Source: Magnaporthiopsis rhizophila
Lineage: Eukaryota > Ascomycota > Sordariomycetes > Magnaporthales > Magnaporthaceae
DNA: 64,000 nucleotides
NCBI GenBank assembly: GCA_003049465.1
Contig: PYSS01000033.1
Span: forward strand, 227,104 to 291,103
Direction of reading: 5' to 3'
Made by a program: the position numbers and the translations under genes. Shown in pieces: positions 32,263-44,077 of the stretch (position 1 is its first letter; every line of letters starts with the position of its first letter). The notes under the pieces are model-generated. The model had not been told where the DNA came from. It did no database searches and worked only from the letters and a program-made list of their open reading frames with translations.

Positions 32263-34519
32263 ATGAAGCGCGCCGACTACAAGCTGGCCTTCCTCGAAAG
32301 CCTGAGGGTTTCGTTCTCGGATCAGGACGTCGAAGATGTATGGAATGACCACGTTTTCCCTCTGGTCCACACGGACGACTTCGGCCGCAACTGGCAGCAA
32401 GTGTCGGACCCAAACGGCCGCTTCTTTCTACCGTCAGGAGATCGCTGCCGCGTCGGCGCCCAGCCGCACCATCAAAAACGGTGTATAGTCAACCTCCAAG
32501 ATGGTAACATCCAAACAACGATAACCTACGAATCTATCGTCTTTTCCAAAGTCGCGTACCATTTACACCTCGAGGCCTCAAAGCAAGCCCAGCGGCCCTC
32601 TGTTGTGGATCACAGAGTTTTCATGGATCGGTTCGCGAAGAAACTTCCTTTTCAATGGCGAGAGCTCATTGTTCACCGTCATATTCATTTGTATGACGAA
32701 AGCACTCGGCCAGCTCCTCTTTCGGTCGATGTCGGCACTCATCAGCCGCTCAGTCACCCAAAGAACATCAGGCTTCTAAAACTGCTGCCAGCACAAGACT
32801 CTTGTGCGCAGTTGGAATGCACGCTCTTCGAAACCACACTGTCTCCAGACCTGGGGTTTGAGGCGCTGTCCTACGTTTGGGGCGATCAATCGCCGCACAC
32901 GTTAAAACCGATGGCGCTCAACGGACTGGCTTTCTCGGTGGGAAAAAATCTGGATGCGGCACTGCGGCAACTGCGCCCCCGAACGGGAAGCCCGAGGATC
33001 ATGTGGATCGACGCCGTCTACATTGACCAGACCAACGATCAAGAAAAGTCGGAGCAGGTCGCGCAGATGGACGATATCTACCGCAACGCCGCTTGTGTCG
33101 TAGTTTGGGTCGGCCGCGAGTCGCAAGCCACCTGGTTCCTTTTTGAAAAGATCGCCACCGTCGATAAGTTCACGCGGGAGGACCTGGTGGCAAGTCTCTC
33201 GGAAATTCAACTCCCGTTCGGACCTCCGGAGCACAGAAATGGACGCTTTGCAGACCGACATCCAAATCCGTGGAGGTTTCTCAGGCCTATGGATGAAGAC
33301 TGGAAACGAACGACAAACCCAAGAATGCAGGCCATCGAGGCTGCTGCAGCGCGATGCCTGGCCCAGAAACCGCACGTGGCTACTGAAGAGTGCGCCAAGC
33401 TGTCTGAGGCGTATATCAAGATCCTTTCTCGGCCGTGGTGGCAAAGAGTCTGGGTGCTGCAGGAGCTCCTGTTGGCCAACAAAGTCATCCTCCAGTGTGG
33501 CCCTGGCTGAAGACCACCCGGAGACTCGACGTCATAGCGGCATGGGCGGCGGCCGATTCCGACTTGTCTGTTGGCACGGAGCACAACGAGACGGGGCCTC
33601 ATCTCCCCTCATGGGTTCCTGATTTCGGACGTCCTCAGCGCCCTGAGTACTCCTCGATCTGGGTCAACCGCTTCTCGGCAGACAACGTTTTGAACATGTA
33701 CATGCGTCGCAATGTAGAGAAGCCTCCGACTCCAGAGGCAGCCTCAACGGAATCCACGGGAGACGACTATAAGCGCAACAGGATGCAGGTTTACAACGCC
33801 AGTCTGTACCCAAACTCGCCATTTCCTCTGGACTTTGCGGCATGGGACGAGATCTTCCTCCCACGAGGCGTCACAGTCGACACGGTTTGCCGAGTTGGGC
33901 TTCGGTTGAGCTTTGATTTCAACCGGGTGCGAATAGGTTTCCGAGGCCCTATGGGATTGGCCGAAAAGGTCGAGGCTATCCAAGTTACACTCTTCAAGCA
34001 TTAGAGGTCTCTAGCAGGACTGGGAGACCAAGTTCCCTACCCATGCACCGGCCAAGCTAGGCTCGAGGCTTTCTGGCGTGCCGTCTTGCTGGACCGCTTC
34101 CGCGTCGACGGAGGGCCAGAGAGCACAATATGCTTTAGCCGCATTCCCCACGACACCCAATTCTTTGATTCGAACACGTTCGAGGACGAAGAGATTGTGA
34201 GCAAAGTGCTTACTAGCCTGTTGGGCGAAACTATCGAGGCGTACCAATTTGCCAACGTCAACCCTTACAACTTGGCATGAGATTTTTCCGAACCCGTCAA
34301 GGGTATATCGGGATCGGCCACCCAAACGTGCGGGAAGGCGACAAGATCGTTGTGCTCCTCGGCGCTCCGGTCCCCTTGATCCTTCGGGAGTTTCCCGAAG
34401 GCCACATTGTTGTTGGACAGAGCTATGTACATGGTACCATGGACGGCGAGATCATAAAAGCCAAAGTGGGCGAGGGAGAGCCGAAAGAGGAGGACTTTGA
34501 GCAGTTTAGGGTTATCTAA
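32263..34519 (+). pseudogene. HET-domain gene with deletion, stop and frameshift
   Basis: From ATG 32263 the frame encodes an N-terminal domain of about 165 residues that I do not recognise, then a HET domain: FEALSYVWGDQSPHTLKP, MWIDAVYIDQTNDQEKSEQV, YIKILSRPWWQRVWVLQELL. It stops at 33508-33510. The next part of the family (TTRRLDVIAAWAAADSDL, HLPSWVPDF) continues in another frame, and the usual segment between them is missing. A TAG interrupts at 34002-34004. The C-terminal motif (RFFRTRQGYIGIGHPN, GDKIVVLLGAPVPLILREF, YVHGTMDGE) is in a third frame from 34277. HET proteins mediate heterokaryon incompatibility. The copy cannot make a full protein; the first 415 residues could still be expressed as a truncated form. 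Confidence 0.8.
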
Positions 34520-34873
34520 GGCTCGCAGCCGGTAGTGCCTCGGTGGCCGCTGATCTAGAAAGATGTAAAACAAGACGCCTATAGCAATTCACGTTTTCTG
34601 AAGCTTTGGGCAGTTTATGTTACCCTGCTACCCATTGTGTCTTGTTGCGGAGAGAATTTGTTGCGCGCCCTTGGATTTGCGACTGGTCGGCACTTGGCAA
34701 CGGCTGGGTCGATCATCATGGGCTGCTGTGAAAGATATTTGCGAGCGCCAGCGCGGACTCATCCCAGTCCAAAAAGGTACTCACCATGAAGCCGAAAGCA
34801 TCACTCACAGCCTCCCGTTCTATCCAAGAAAATAATCTGAATTCAATTGAATCCGCTCAATCATAGCCAGGAC

Positions 34874-35707
34874 ATGGAACGCACATCCCCAGCACCGCCG
34901 CCGACGCCACGGCAAATGCTCACGTCCCTCATAAACTCCATCTCATCCATCCCGCTCTCCGAACCAGACGGCGACGAGGACGACGAACCGTCCTCCCCTT
35001 CCGCCTCATCCTCGCCCTCGTCCTCCAACGCCAACAACAATAACAACCCAAAGGCGTCGCAACAGCACACTCACAGCCACAGCGCCAACATCAAGCCCCC
35101 GGCTACAGGTGGTGACGGCGGCGTACTCCTCCACCACCGCGTGTCGTCCTACCGCCCGCTCCTGACAACCCTGCACGCGCTGTTTCCCACCCTCCTCCTC
35201 GCGGCGCTGGACCTGCTCGACCGCGGTCTGGTGACGCGGCTCGAGATGCTTAACGACAGCGAACACAGCAACAACAGCGCCAACGCAGTGTACCACGTCC
35301 GCTCGGCCGCCACGGCCACCACCACCACCACCACGGCGGCGGCGGCGGCGTACGCGGTGCGCCTGGCCGCGTGGAGCTGCTCGTGCGCCGGGTTTGCGTT
35401 TTCGGCTTTTTCCGGCAGCGGCATACGAGACCCTCGGGACCTGGGCGCGGGCGATGGAGGCCTGGACGATGGCGGGCGCTGGGAGTTTGGGGGACTTAGT
35501 ACCGACGGGCGACGACAGCAGCAGCAGCAGCAGAATGCGGACAGTAGCGGCAGCGACGATGTTGGGCTTGTCGAGGTCCGCGGCGTGCCCTGCTGCAAGC
35601 ACCTGCTCGCGTGCCTACTGGCCGACAGGTGGCCCGTCGCGAGACGCTGTGTGGTGGAAAAGCATGTTTCGCGGGAGGAGCTGGCTGGTCTTATGGCGGG
35701 CATCTGA
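34874..35707 (+). CDS. SWIM-type zinc-finger protein (Sws1/Shu2-like)
   Basis: 277 residues from ATG 34874, no introns. The first 80 residues are acidic, Ser/Asn-rich and probably disordered. The conserved part begins SYRPLLTTLHALFPTLLLAA and continues AVYHVRS, then YAVRLAAWSCSCAGFAFSAF and VPCCKHLLACLLADRWPVA. The CxC plus CxH pattern is a SWIM zinc finger, split by a long low-complexity insert (a Gln run and a Gly/Asp-rich stretch). It ends with REELAGLMAGI. Fungal SWIM proteins of this size resemble S. pombe Sws1, a partner of Rad51 paralogues in recombination; that assignment is inferred. (ACC)n and (GGC)n runs encode Thr and Ala tracts. Confidence 0.7.
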   Translation: MERTSPAPPPTPRQMLTSLINSISSIPLSEPDGDEDDEPSSPSASSSPSSSNANNNNNPKASQQHTHSHSANIKPPATGGDGGVLLHHRVSSYRPLLTTLHALFPTLLLAALDLLDRGLVTRLEMLNDSEHSNNSANAVYHVRSAATATTTTTTAAAAAYAVRLAAWSCSCAGFAFSAFSGSGIRDPRDLGAGDGGLDDGGRWEFGGLSTDGRRQQQQQQNADSSGSDDVGLVEVRGVPCCKHLLACLLADRWPVARRCVVEKHVSREELAGLMAGI

Positions 35708-36041
35708 GGCGACAAACCGAGATACCTAGCACAGGCATCACATGCCCGGACATCCTGTTCTACAAACAAGTCGTGTAGCCATACATGTCTTCGCCAAATT
35801 GGCCAGTACGTAATGGGGTATTGCTGCTGGCTCCAGATCCTTTACGACTCTCGACTACGAGGGCCACTGTCTAATAAAAGCCATGCTTGGTCCGTCATGT
35901 CTTGAAGGCCATCCATCTATTGTGGCACGCGCCATCTTTTTTTTTTTTTTCCGACTTCCCATTGCGGCGGCGCATTAACATCCCCTCAACAACACCGGTT
36001 CACCAAGCCGCGCCACCGGCTCGGCGCCTCATTCCTCGCCC
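35708..36041. other. Short convergent intergenic region
   Basis: Lies between two converging genes (SWIM protein and rpn8). It holds a T-run at 35938-35950 and no gene. Confidence 0.7.
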
Positions 36042-37233
36042 TTACTTCTTCTCCTTGGACTGGTCCTTATCCTTGTCCTCCTTGTCGCTATTGCCGCCGT
36101 TGGAGACCTTGTCGGCACCGTCGTTCTTATCTCCGTCCTTACCGGGAGAGGCGTCACCGTCCCTCTCCTCCTGCTGCTGGCGGTTCTGGATCTTGTTCTC
36201 GATCAGGTCGTGGAAGGCGGTGATAGCCCGGATCAGACTGCTCAGGTAGATGGTCATGAGCTGGTCATTGGTCTTGACGCTCATGGCGTAGGGCAGGCCG
36301 GCCTCGACCTTAGCGCCGGGGGCGCCCGTCTTGCTCGACGGCGTCGACAGGTTGGGCAGGAGGTTGAAGACGTCCTGGAGGTTGCCCAGGATGGCGTGGT
36401 TGACGGGCAACTGCCCATCCAGCACCTTTTGCAGGTACTCCTGAATGTCCCGCAGCCTCAGATGCAGGCCCTGCAGCGACTGGATCTGGTTCGTAACCCG
36501 TGTCGACAACGTTCCGACCGCCACGTCTCGGATGTCGCGCAGCAGGTGCTCCACCCCGATCTCCTCTGCCTCCTCCGCTTCGATGACCGATGGGGTGTGG
36601 ACAAAGGTTCTCGAGGTAGTCGTGCCGTCCTGTCATGGTGGCGTCGTCATGTTATTAGCTTGGATCCTTCTTCTGACGGACAGCAAACGAGGGAACGCAC
36701 GTCCTTGATCTCGTCAACGGCAAAGTAGGCGTCGGTCGGAACACCGGCCTCCTTAGGCTGGACGTCAATAATGACCAGCAAAGGGTTTGGGGTGTAGCGC
36801 TTCAGCAGCTCGTTGATTTCCAGGTCCGAGGCGCGCAGCTTGGGACCCGAGTGGTACCAGCCTATTAGCTTCTCGCGGGCGTTGACCTTTTTGAACATGC
36901 CGTTCATGGACTCGATGTAGTTGTGGTCCAAGAACCAGACGGACGGGTTCTTCTCGTCCTCCTCGAACGGGACTGTCGGCGGAGAGAGGTCAGCGGAAGG
37001 GCGTCTACGCAAGCGCAGGCGGGCAGGGCGCATTGCAGCCTACCTGCGAAGCTGTTGGACACCCGGACATCTTTGCCGTCGTTCTGGCCTAATAGCACGC
37101 CGACCACCCGCTTATTCTTAGTCTTGTGGGTGGCCTCGCGGTTGTAGTGGTCGACGACGGACAGCAGAACCAGCGGAGCTACCGAGACGTTCCGCGTCAC
37201 CAGTGATAGTGTCTCTGCCGTCGTCGTGGGCAT
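36042..37233 (-). CDS. rpn8: 26S proteasome regulatory subunit Rpn8
   Basis: Minus-strand exons 37233-37044, 36972-36701 and 36629-36042 total 1,050 bases, giving 349 residues. Rpn8 is the inactive MPN partner of the deubiquitinase Rpn11 in the proteasome lid. The MPN domain starts VAPLVLLSVVDHYNREAT and includes KRVVGVLLGQNDGKDV, WFLDHNYIESM and LIGWYHSGPKLRASDLEIN. The last of these lacks the HxH...D zinc motif, as expected for Rpn8. The C-terminal helices (VEHLLRDIRDVAVGTLSTRV and following) bundle with other lid subunits. The tail is Lys/Asp/Glu-rich and ends KEKK. All three splice sites are canonical. Confidence 0.95.
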
Positions 37234-38400
37234 TGTGGAGGGCGGCGGGGCCAGGTGTCGGGCGGGGCCTAGTCGACGGACGGGAGGATGGCCCAGCTGT
37301 GGTATGCTGCGTCTCGGCCGGTTCTAGGTCGCGAGGCTGGGCGGTGGCTTGGTCTTCGGTTTGGGAAGCTGGAGATTGAAGCTGATCTCTGCGCCGTGTT
37401 TCTTTGACAATTGGAAGCTCTAGGCAAGCACGCGGGTCGTCACCACCCAACTGTCCCACAGTGGGGCTGGTGCGCTGAAGTCACTAAGGCACGTGACCGA
37501 ACCATGAAAGCAGGAACAAAGTACCTAGGTAGATTTGAAGTCGGGGAGAATAAACTAGGGCTAGTAGAAAGACTACCTGTTGTGAGGATTTTCGCTACTA
37601 CGGACGACACATTTGGTAGCAGTCCCAAACCCGGGTTGGGCAAGCTGGATGCCCGGAAACAGCTGTGGGACAATCCAGATCTTGTCCTGGTGTCTCCAGA
37701 TCAATCCACTCCGTAACTCCAGCAAGACATCCATGCATGCCGGTTGAGTTCCGGTTCTCCGGGTCACAAACTGTCAAGCCTGGCGTAATGAGCCCGACAC
37801 CTAGCTATGCATCAATAGCGTGGGTGGGTGAGCAAAGTAAAGAAGCATGCACATGCTTGTCCGGCCCACTGCTCTTCCTCGGTGCCTTGCCGGAGAAGAG
37901 GAGAATCAGAGCCGATCGGACTGCCGCTTGCACACTGCCGGTCACCCTACCCGCAGGTACCCATAGATTGTATAGCCGGGTTTGTTGGGGCGCCGGAAAC
38001 ATGCAATTGTGTACAATGAATGCTGCACAGAATTTGAACTGACAAAAAGAATAATGGTTGAAGACTTGTGAGACTTACGAAAGCAAGAAAGAAGTAGCAA
38101 AGAAGCAGCGACCGGACTACAGGGGTGCAGCTAGCTTATCGGCACCAAGTCCTTGGCCGCCGAGCTTGAACCGTGCGCAACGGCGGGTAACGTACGTACC
38201 CCTGCCAGTAGTCGTGCTTCCACCACATGGCTTCCCGATATCCAACACAACTTTTTGCCGCCTTGTGAACACCTCGTTCAAACTTTTTGGAACCACCACC
38301 GCCTAATCGCCTCGCCTCGCACTCCCTCCCCTCTCGGCTCTCCCCGCCCAGCCTCTCCTTTCACCGCTTCAATTGGCGCGCGCGCAAGTCATCAACAACC
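37234..38400. other. Divergent intergenic region
   Basis: About 1.2 kb between the divergent rpn8 and adenylate kinase genes. I see no coding frame; both promoters must lie here. AGTACCTAGGTAG at 37519-37531 is another TAGGTACC-like word. A CT-rich stretch at 38310-38360 leads into the kinase ATG. Confidence 0.6.
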
Positions 38401-39542
38401 ATGGGAGCCATCGAAGACCAGATCAAGCGCCTCGGCAACGTTATCGACGCCCTGGACGCGCGCGTCAAGAAGCTCGAGCAGTCGGCCGGCCTCTCGACGG
38501 GATCTCCCACCGCCCAGGAGTTGCGCATGATCCTCATCGGTCCGCCGGGCGCCGGTAAGTTTTTTTTTTTTTTCTTCATTGTTGAATTAGCTTTCCCATT
38601 CATTGTGTCCTTGCGCTCGCTTGCTCCGAGCTCGGCCTGGCTCGAGCTTGAGCTTCCCGCCCGCCAAAATACCCTCGGCGCTAACCAAGCGGCGCAAAAC
38701 AGGCAAGGGCACCCAGGCGCCCAAGATCAAGGAGAAGTTTAACTGCTGTCATCTGGTAGGTCAATTGGTTCCGCTCTAGGTTCTAGGGGTGCGCAATGCA
38801 ATTGCTGACTACTTTTTTTTTACGCTCCTAGGCCACCGGTGACATGCTGAGGTCTCAAGTCGCCAAAAAGACTCCGCTGGGCCGGGAAGCCAAGAAGATC
38901 ATGGACCAGGGCGGGCTGGTCAGCGATGACATTGTCATTGGCATGATCAAGGAGGAGATTGAGAACAACAAGGAGTGCAAGGGAGGGTGAGTTTTCTTTT
39001 GCTCTGAGATAATACGGGCCGGCGAAAAAAAAAAAAAAAAAGTCAAATCCCGCTGACCCGTCCTTGACCAAAGCTTCATCCTCGACGGCTTCCCCCGCAC
39101 GGTCCCCCAAGCCGAAGGGCTCGACAAGATGCTGCGGGCGCGGGACCAGACGCTCCAGCACGCGGTCGAGCTGCAGATCGACGACGCGCTGCTCGTGGCG
39201 CGCATCACGGGCCGGCTCGTGCACCCGGCGTCCGGGCGGTCGTACCACACCACCTTCAACCCGCCCAAGAGGCACATGACGGACGACGTGACGGGCGAGC
39301 CGCTGATCCAGCGGTCCGACGACAACGCCGAGGCCCTCAAGAAGCGCCTGGCCACGTACCACAGCCAGACGGCCCCCGTCGTCGACTACTACCGCAAGAC
39401 GGGCATCTGGAGGGCCATCGACGCGAGCCAGGAGCCGGGGGCCGTCTGGAAGTCGCTGCTCGGCATCTTTGACGGCGACGCTGCAAAGGCCGCAAAGGGT
39501 GGTGGTGGCGTTCTTGATAAGCTGGCCGCCGGCAAGCGTTAG
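38401..39542 (+). CDS. adk1: Adenylate kinase
   Basis: Exons 38401-38554, 38703-38755, 38832-38986 and 39074-39542 total 831 bases, giving 276 residues. It catalyses ATP + AMP to 2 ADP. After a helical N-terminal extension (EDQIKRLGNVIDALDARVKK) come the P-loop GPPGAGKGTQAP, split by intron 1, and the AMP-binding TGDMLRSQV. FILDGFPRTVPQAEGLD, the LID-type RLVHPASGRSYHTTFNPPK and DDNAEALKKRLATYH follow. This is the long form with a full LID, as in cytosolic and intermembrane-space Adk1. The introns carry T- and A-runs of a dozen or more bases. The Gly/Lys-rich C-terminal tail is typical of filamentous fungi. Confidence 0.95.
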
Positions 39543-40857
39543 GGTGCGCCCTGAGCCGACGACAAAGCGCTTACCTTCTTTTCCAGAGCCGCCCACGGTG
39601 ACGACTCTGGCGGACGCTTTGGCGGCAGTAAGGCCGAACCGTCCACACGAGGAGGAGGCTGCATGGTCCTAGACAAAGAAAGGGAAAAACAAGTGCATAC
39701 AACGAGGAAGATCGGCGGCAGCACCTTCAGTTATGCGGCAACATACTAATCCGTGGCTTTCGGCGGTGTTCCGGCTGGACTTTGGCTTGGCTCTCTTCTC
39801 GGTTTGCTTTGCGCTCGGGCGTGCAAAAAAGGTGGTTTCTTTCTCCCCTGACCGGCGTCTGTCTTTTTCTTTTTCTCCCACTCCCTCCACTATAAATCAA
39901 ACCTGCTCGTCAACTAAAACTACCCTACGCATTGCATTGTATTGTATCCTTTCTTTTGCGTCTTGTTTCTTTCCCTTTTCTCCATTTTGGCACGAATCAG
40001 GACGACTCTTATGGCCGGCATGATGGGGGAGGGCGGGTGGAAAGAAAAAGGAAAAACCGGTACACCGCTGATGTAACGGTTAGGCTCACTGGTCTTATGG
40101 CGTCTTTGGGAGGCCTAAAGGAGACGCCCATGTATGTAGTAGACCTTTTAATCCTCCATGTTGAGTTTTTGGTCTGGCCAATGCCTACCTATGCTCTGCT
40201 GATGCGAGTCCGTTTGGACTAGTCTCCCTGCCCAGCACGTTGACCTATCTGCCACAGGGCTCGAGGAACCTAACTTCTTTCGTTGATAGCCGGAAGCAGC
40301 AAGGTTACGCATAAATGGCAATTACTTCGGCCTAGGGAACAGAAGAAGGCCAATCATTACGCAGGAACCGACGAGCTTGGTAACGGTTATAATAAAAAAC
40401 TATCGGCGCCCAACGTTGCATGCTCCATTCAACCCCATTACACCGGAATCCCCAACTTGGACTAATGATGAAGGACTGTTAACAAGCCAAAGGCTGCCGA
40501 CCAAAGGCCAAAGACCAAAAAAAAAAAAAAAGAACAATAATGATAAAAGTACGACAGCGGAGCAAAAAAAAGGAAGAGCCAAAAAGATGCAAAACGATAC
40601 ATCCAAGAAAAAAATAAGAGAGTAAATAAACAAACGCAGTGATAACGGCATGATATGTAAGCCAACTTTTGAAAAAAGGTCATATGAACATACAGAATCC
40701 CATCCCAAAACCACACGACGCCAACGTGTCGCATAAACGAAACGGTATAAAGTGACCAGTACAGGCGGATTCCATGTCCATAGGCGGAGGGGTATTGAAC
40801 ATGGCCGCAAAACGTGGGGAGAGAACAGGCAGATCTTGGAAAGGCCGGGAGTTAGCT
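39543..40857. other. Convergent intergenic region
   Basis: About 1.3 kb between two converging genes. It has CT-rich and poly-A stretches (40517-40531) and no supported gene. Confidence 0.6.
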
Positions 40858-43800
40858 TTACGACGCCGGGTTGCTCTTCAACCTCTTCTGCATCCTCGGC
40901 GTTGGCGGCTTCGTCTTATTGGGCACGCCGTTCATGTGAGGGCCGCCACCTGGAGTTGGGACCTGGATGAGACCAGAGCCGTCGTCATCGGCCTTGACTC
41001 CTGACGGCCGCCTCCTCTTGGTGCCGGCAGGTGACGTGTTGGTCGAGGGCCCGCTGGAGCTGGTGCCCTGCTGGCTCTGTTGCATCTGCATCTGCGGCGT
41101 CATGTTGCCTCCCGGCACTGGGCTGCCAATGTGCGGCGACTGGGGCAGCTGCAGATGGGCCGCGTGCGGGCTGGCCCCAATGGGGAACTGGCCGAAGCTG
41201 GGAGTTCGCGGCCCGGGCTGCGGCATTTGCTGCTGTTGGTGCTGCTGGGGCATTTGTTGCTGTTGTTGCTGTTGCTGTTGAGCTTGCTGCTGCGCCTGCT
41301 GTTGTTGATGCTGCTGCTGCTGCTGCTGGAACACGGCCTGTTGTCCCGGACCGTTGATCTGCGTGTGCACATACTGATCCAGCGCTTGGTAGGGACCGAG
41401 GTGAGGATGCGTGTGGAAGTAGTTGAACAGAGGCGTCATCTGACCGATGATCTCCGAGATCTGAGATGTGGGCCTGGTAAGCGCCTGATTCATTGCCAGG
41501 ACTCAGCTGGAATCTCGAGTCGCAAATGCGGGTTGCAACTCACCTCGAGGAACTGGTGGACCGCCTCAGTGACATGAGTGCCACGCCTTATCAAGGACTG
41601 GGGAAGATCAAGATCGGGCGGAGGAGCGATGGGAGACTTGGCAGTCCGTGCCTTGGACTTTTTGCTCATCTCAGGCGACGCCTTGGGGTCTTGCATGTTG
41701 AGCTTTTTCCACTCCTTGATCCACATGTGGTTGGGCTTGGCGGCCTGGATCACCATGCTCCTCGAGATGTACTCCTCGAATCCGGTGCAGATAAACTCGA
41801 AAAGGTCAATCTTTTGCTCCTGGTCGAACTGGGCGCGCAGCGTGCCTGTTGCCACCAGCTGTTGTATCGCATAACTGTCAGATCCGATGTCTTGTACACA
41901 AGGGCAAAAGCCCAGCATAGATGGAAACTCACGTGAGACCCGCCCTCGAACCAGTATTGCAGGCTCGCCCTGCTGTTCTCGATATAATGGCAGTCGCCGG
42001 TCAGGGGTTTGTCCGTCGTGCCCTTCTCCATGATCAACTGAATGTTGGTGACGCCGCTCTCGAAGTGGGTGGTGAAGTAGCGAGCCAGAGTCGGGAACCC
42101 GATCTCGTACTGCTTATCCCCTTCTTGGTCTTCAACAGTGTGCAGAGTCTGCCTCCAGACACCCCTAGGCGAGAAAAACCGCTGCACAAAGTCGGTCCAG
42201 TACGACAGATCGTCCTTGTGCTTTGTTCCCTGTGAACAGCGTGTCGTCAGTGATCCAATCTTTGGCTAGCAGAAATCAGCGCCACAACCTCGACTTACCG
42301 GATAACCACTCAGGTGTTCGGCAAACTGCATCAGTTTCAACAGACAGTGGCCCTTCATAGTTTCCCTCTTCTGCAACGAAACATTGCCGGCAAAGGCGTG
42401 CTGCGCCGTAACGGGCGTCGGAGGTTGACTTCCGGGTCCCGTACTTGGTGCATGGCCGATCTGGGGCGCTGGCTGGTTCGGTGGCTGGCCTGGCGGTCCA
42501 ACTTGCCCAGGGCCTGGCTGTCCCTGCTGTGGTTGAGGCGTTGGGGGTTGTTGTGGACCCTGCTGGGGCTGTGGCGTTGGTGCCTGTTGCGGCGGTTGGG
42601 ACTGGGCCGAAGGCTGCTGCTGCTGTGGTCCTTGAGGGCCTTGGGGGCCTTGAGGACCCTGCGGACCCTGCTGAGGCTGTTGCTGGGGCTGCTGCGGGGG
42701 TTGCTGCGGAGGTTGCTGCTGGGACTGTTGCTGAGCAGGGTGCTGCTGAGCGTGCTGCTGTTGCTGAGCATGCTGCTGCTGCTGTGCGTGCTGCTGTTGA
42801 GCGTGCTGTTGAGCGTGCTGCTGCTGAGCCTGTTGTTGTGCGTGCTGCTGTTGCTGGTGTTGAGCTTGCTGCTGATGCTGGGCCTGTTGCTGGTGCTGGG
42901 CTTGTTGTTGGTGTTGGGCCTGCTGCTGGTGTTGAGCCTGCTGGTGCTGGTGCGCATGTTGCTGCTGTTGGTGCTGTTGCTGCGCCTGCTGCTGCTGTTG
43001 AGCTTGCTGCTGCGCCTGCTGCTGGGCTTGTTGTTGGACATGGGCCTGTTGAGCTTGTTGTAATGCGGCAAGTTGGGCGGGTTGCATCTGGTGTTGTGCG
43101 CCCATCTGCCCGCCCTGGTTTGGACCTTGACCCTGCTGAGCGGCCTGTTGCTGCTGCAAGGCGAGTTGTTGCGCGGCCATCAACTTTGACATCAGCGCAG
43201 ATCGGTCAGTTGGTTTCTGAACATGGAAATGAGGCAGACACGAAATGTGAGCGCGAGTTCTAAAGCGCGTGGTGGAAAGGAGCTCACCTGCTGCTGTTGG
43301 CTGGGGTGTTGCTGCTGTTGTTGCTGCTGCTGTTGCTGTTGTTGCTGCTGTGCCTGCTGATGTTGTGCTTGTGCCTGTTTGTGTCGAGGTGGTTAGGCCA
43401 TTGCAAACGTGTTGGTTCCCAGAGAGCAACAAATCCGTACCTGGCGCAACCGCATCTGCTGTTGAATTTGCGCTATCTGTTGCGGGTTCATCTGGCCCAT
43501 CTGACCCATCGGGATGCCGATCGGAATGCCCGGGGTTATGTTTCCATACATTCCCTGCTGAGCCATCAGAACCTGCCTCGCCTGCTGCTGTTGTATCTGC
43601 TGGTGGATTTGCTGTTGCCGCATTTGGTGTTGAAGAACGGCTTGGGGGTTGTTATCTGTTTGTCGGCACGTCAGCACGGGATCGCACAACGAGACGGAGT
43701 CACAAAGCCGGGACGGGAGGATGGTGACACATCGAGGGGGTTTGCAACATACACGCCATGGGGCCCATCTGCTGTTGCTGTTGAAACAGCTGTTGCTGCT

Positions 43801-44077
43801 GCTGTTGTGACAGGTGTTGCATCGCGTGCGCGTTCGGGTTCGCGCCAGGAGGGATGCCGACACCGCCCATGAGGGCGGCGGCAGGGTTGACTTGGGGGCC
43901 GGGACCGGAGACGCTCATGTGGCCGAGCTGATGCGGCATGCCGCCGGGTTGGACGCCGGGCTGGCTAGGATTGTGCGCCATGCCCGGGGCCATGGCCGGG
44001 TGGCCTGGTGGTACGCCTGGGTGCTGCTGCATTGCGCCAGGGTGAGGCGGGAACGACGGACCCATGCTGGTCATCAT
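40858..44077 (-). CDS. ptaB: PtaB-like LIM-binding transcriptional regulator
   Basis: Minus-strand exons 44077-43753, 43655-43441, 43374-43288, 43216-42299, 42229-41933, 41858-41544 and 41460-40858 total 2,760 bases, giving 919 residues. The LIM-domain-binding (Ldb) region spans several exons: KGHCLLKLMQFAEHLSGYP, KDDLSYWTDFVQRFFSPRGV, YEIGFPTLARYFTTHFESGV, SLQYWFEGGSHLVATGTLRA and KIDLFEFICTGFEEYISRSM. Upstream is a huge Gln/His/Ala tract, and the C-terminal part is also Gln-rich. Aspergillus PtaB and yeast Mfg1 of this family work with SomA/Flo8-type factors to control adhesion, development and virulence; that role is inferred. Exon choices follow GTAAGT/GTGAGT-type donors and frame continuity. 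The acceptor at 41859 was chosen because it restores GSHLVATG. Confidence 0.88.

Noticed and set aside
42314..43263. Long plus-strand frames rich in Leu or Ala/Val opposite ptaB
   Set aside because: They are translations of the CTG/TTG complement of the poly-Gln tract.
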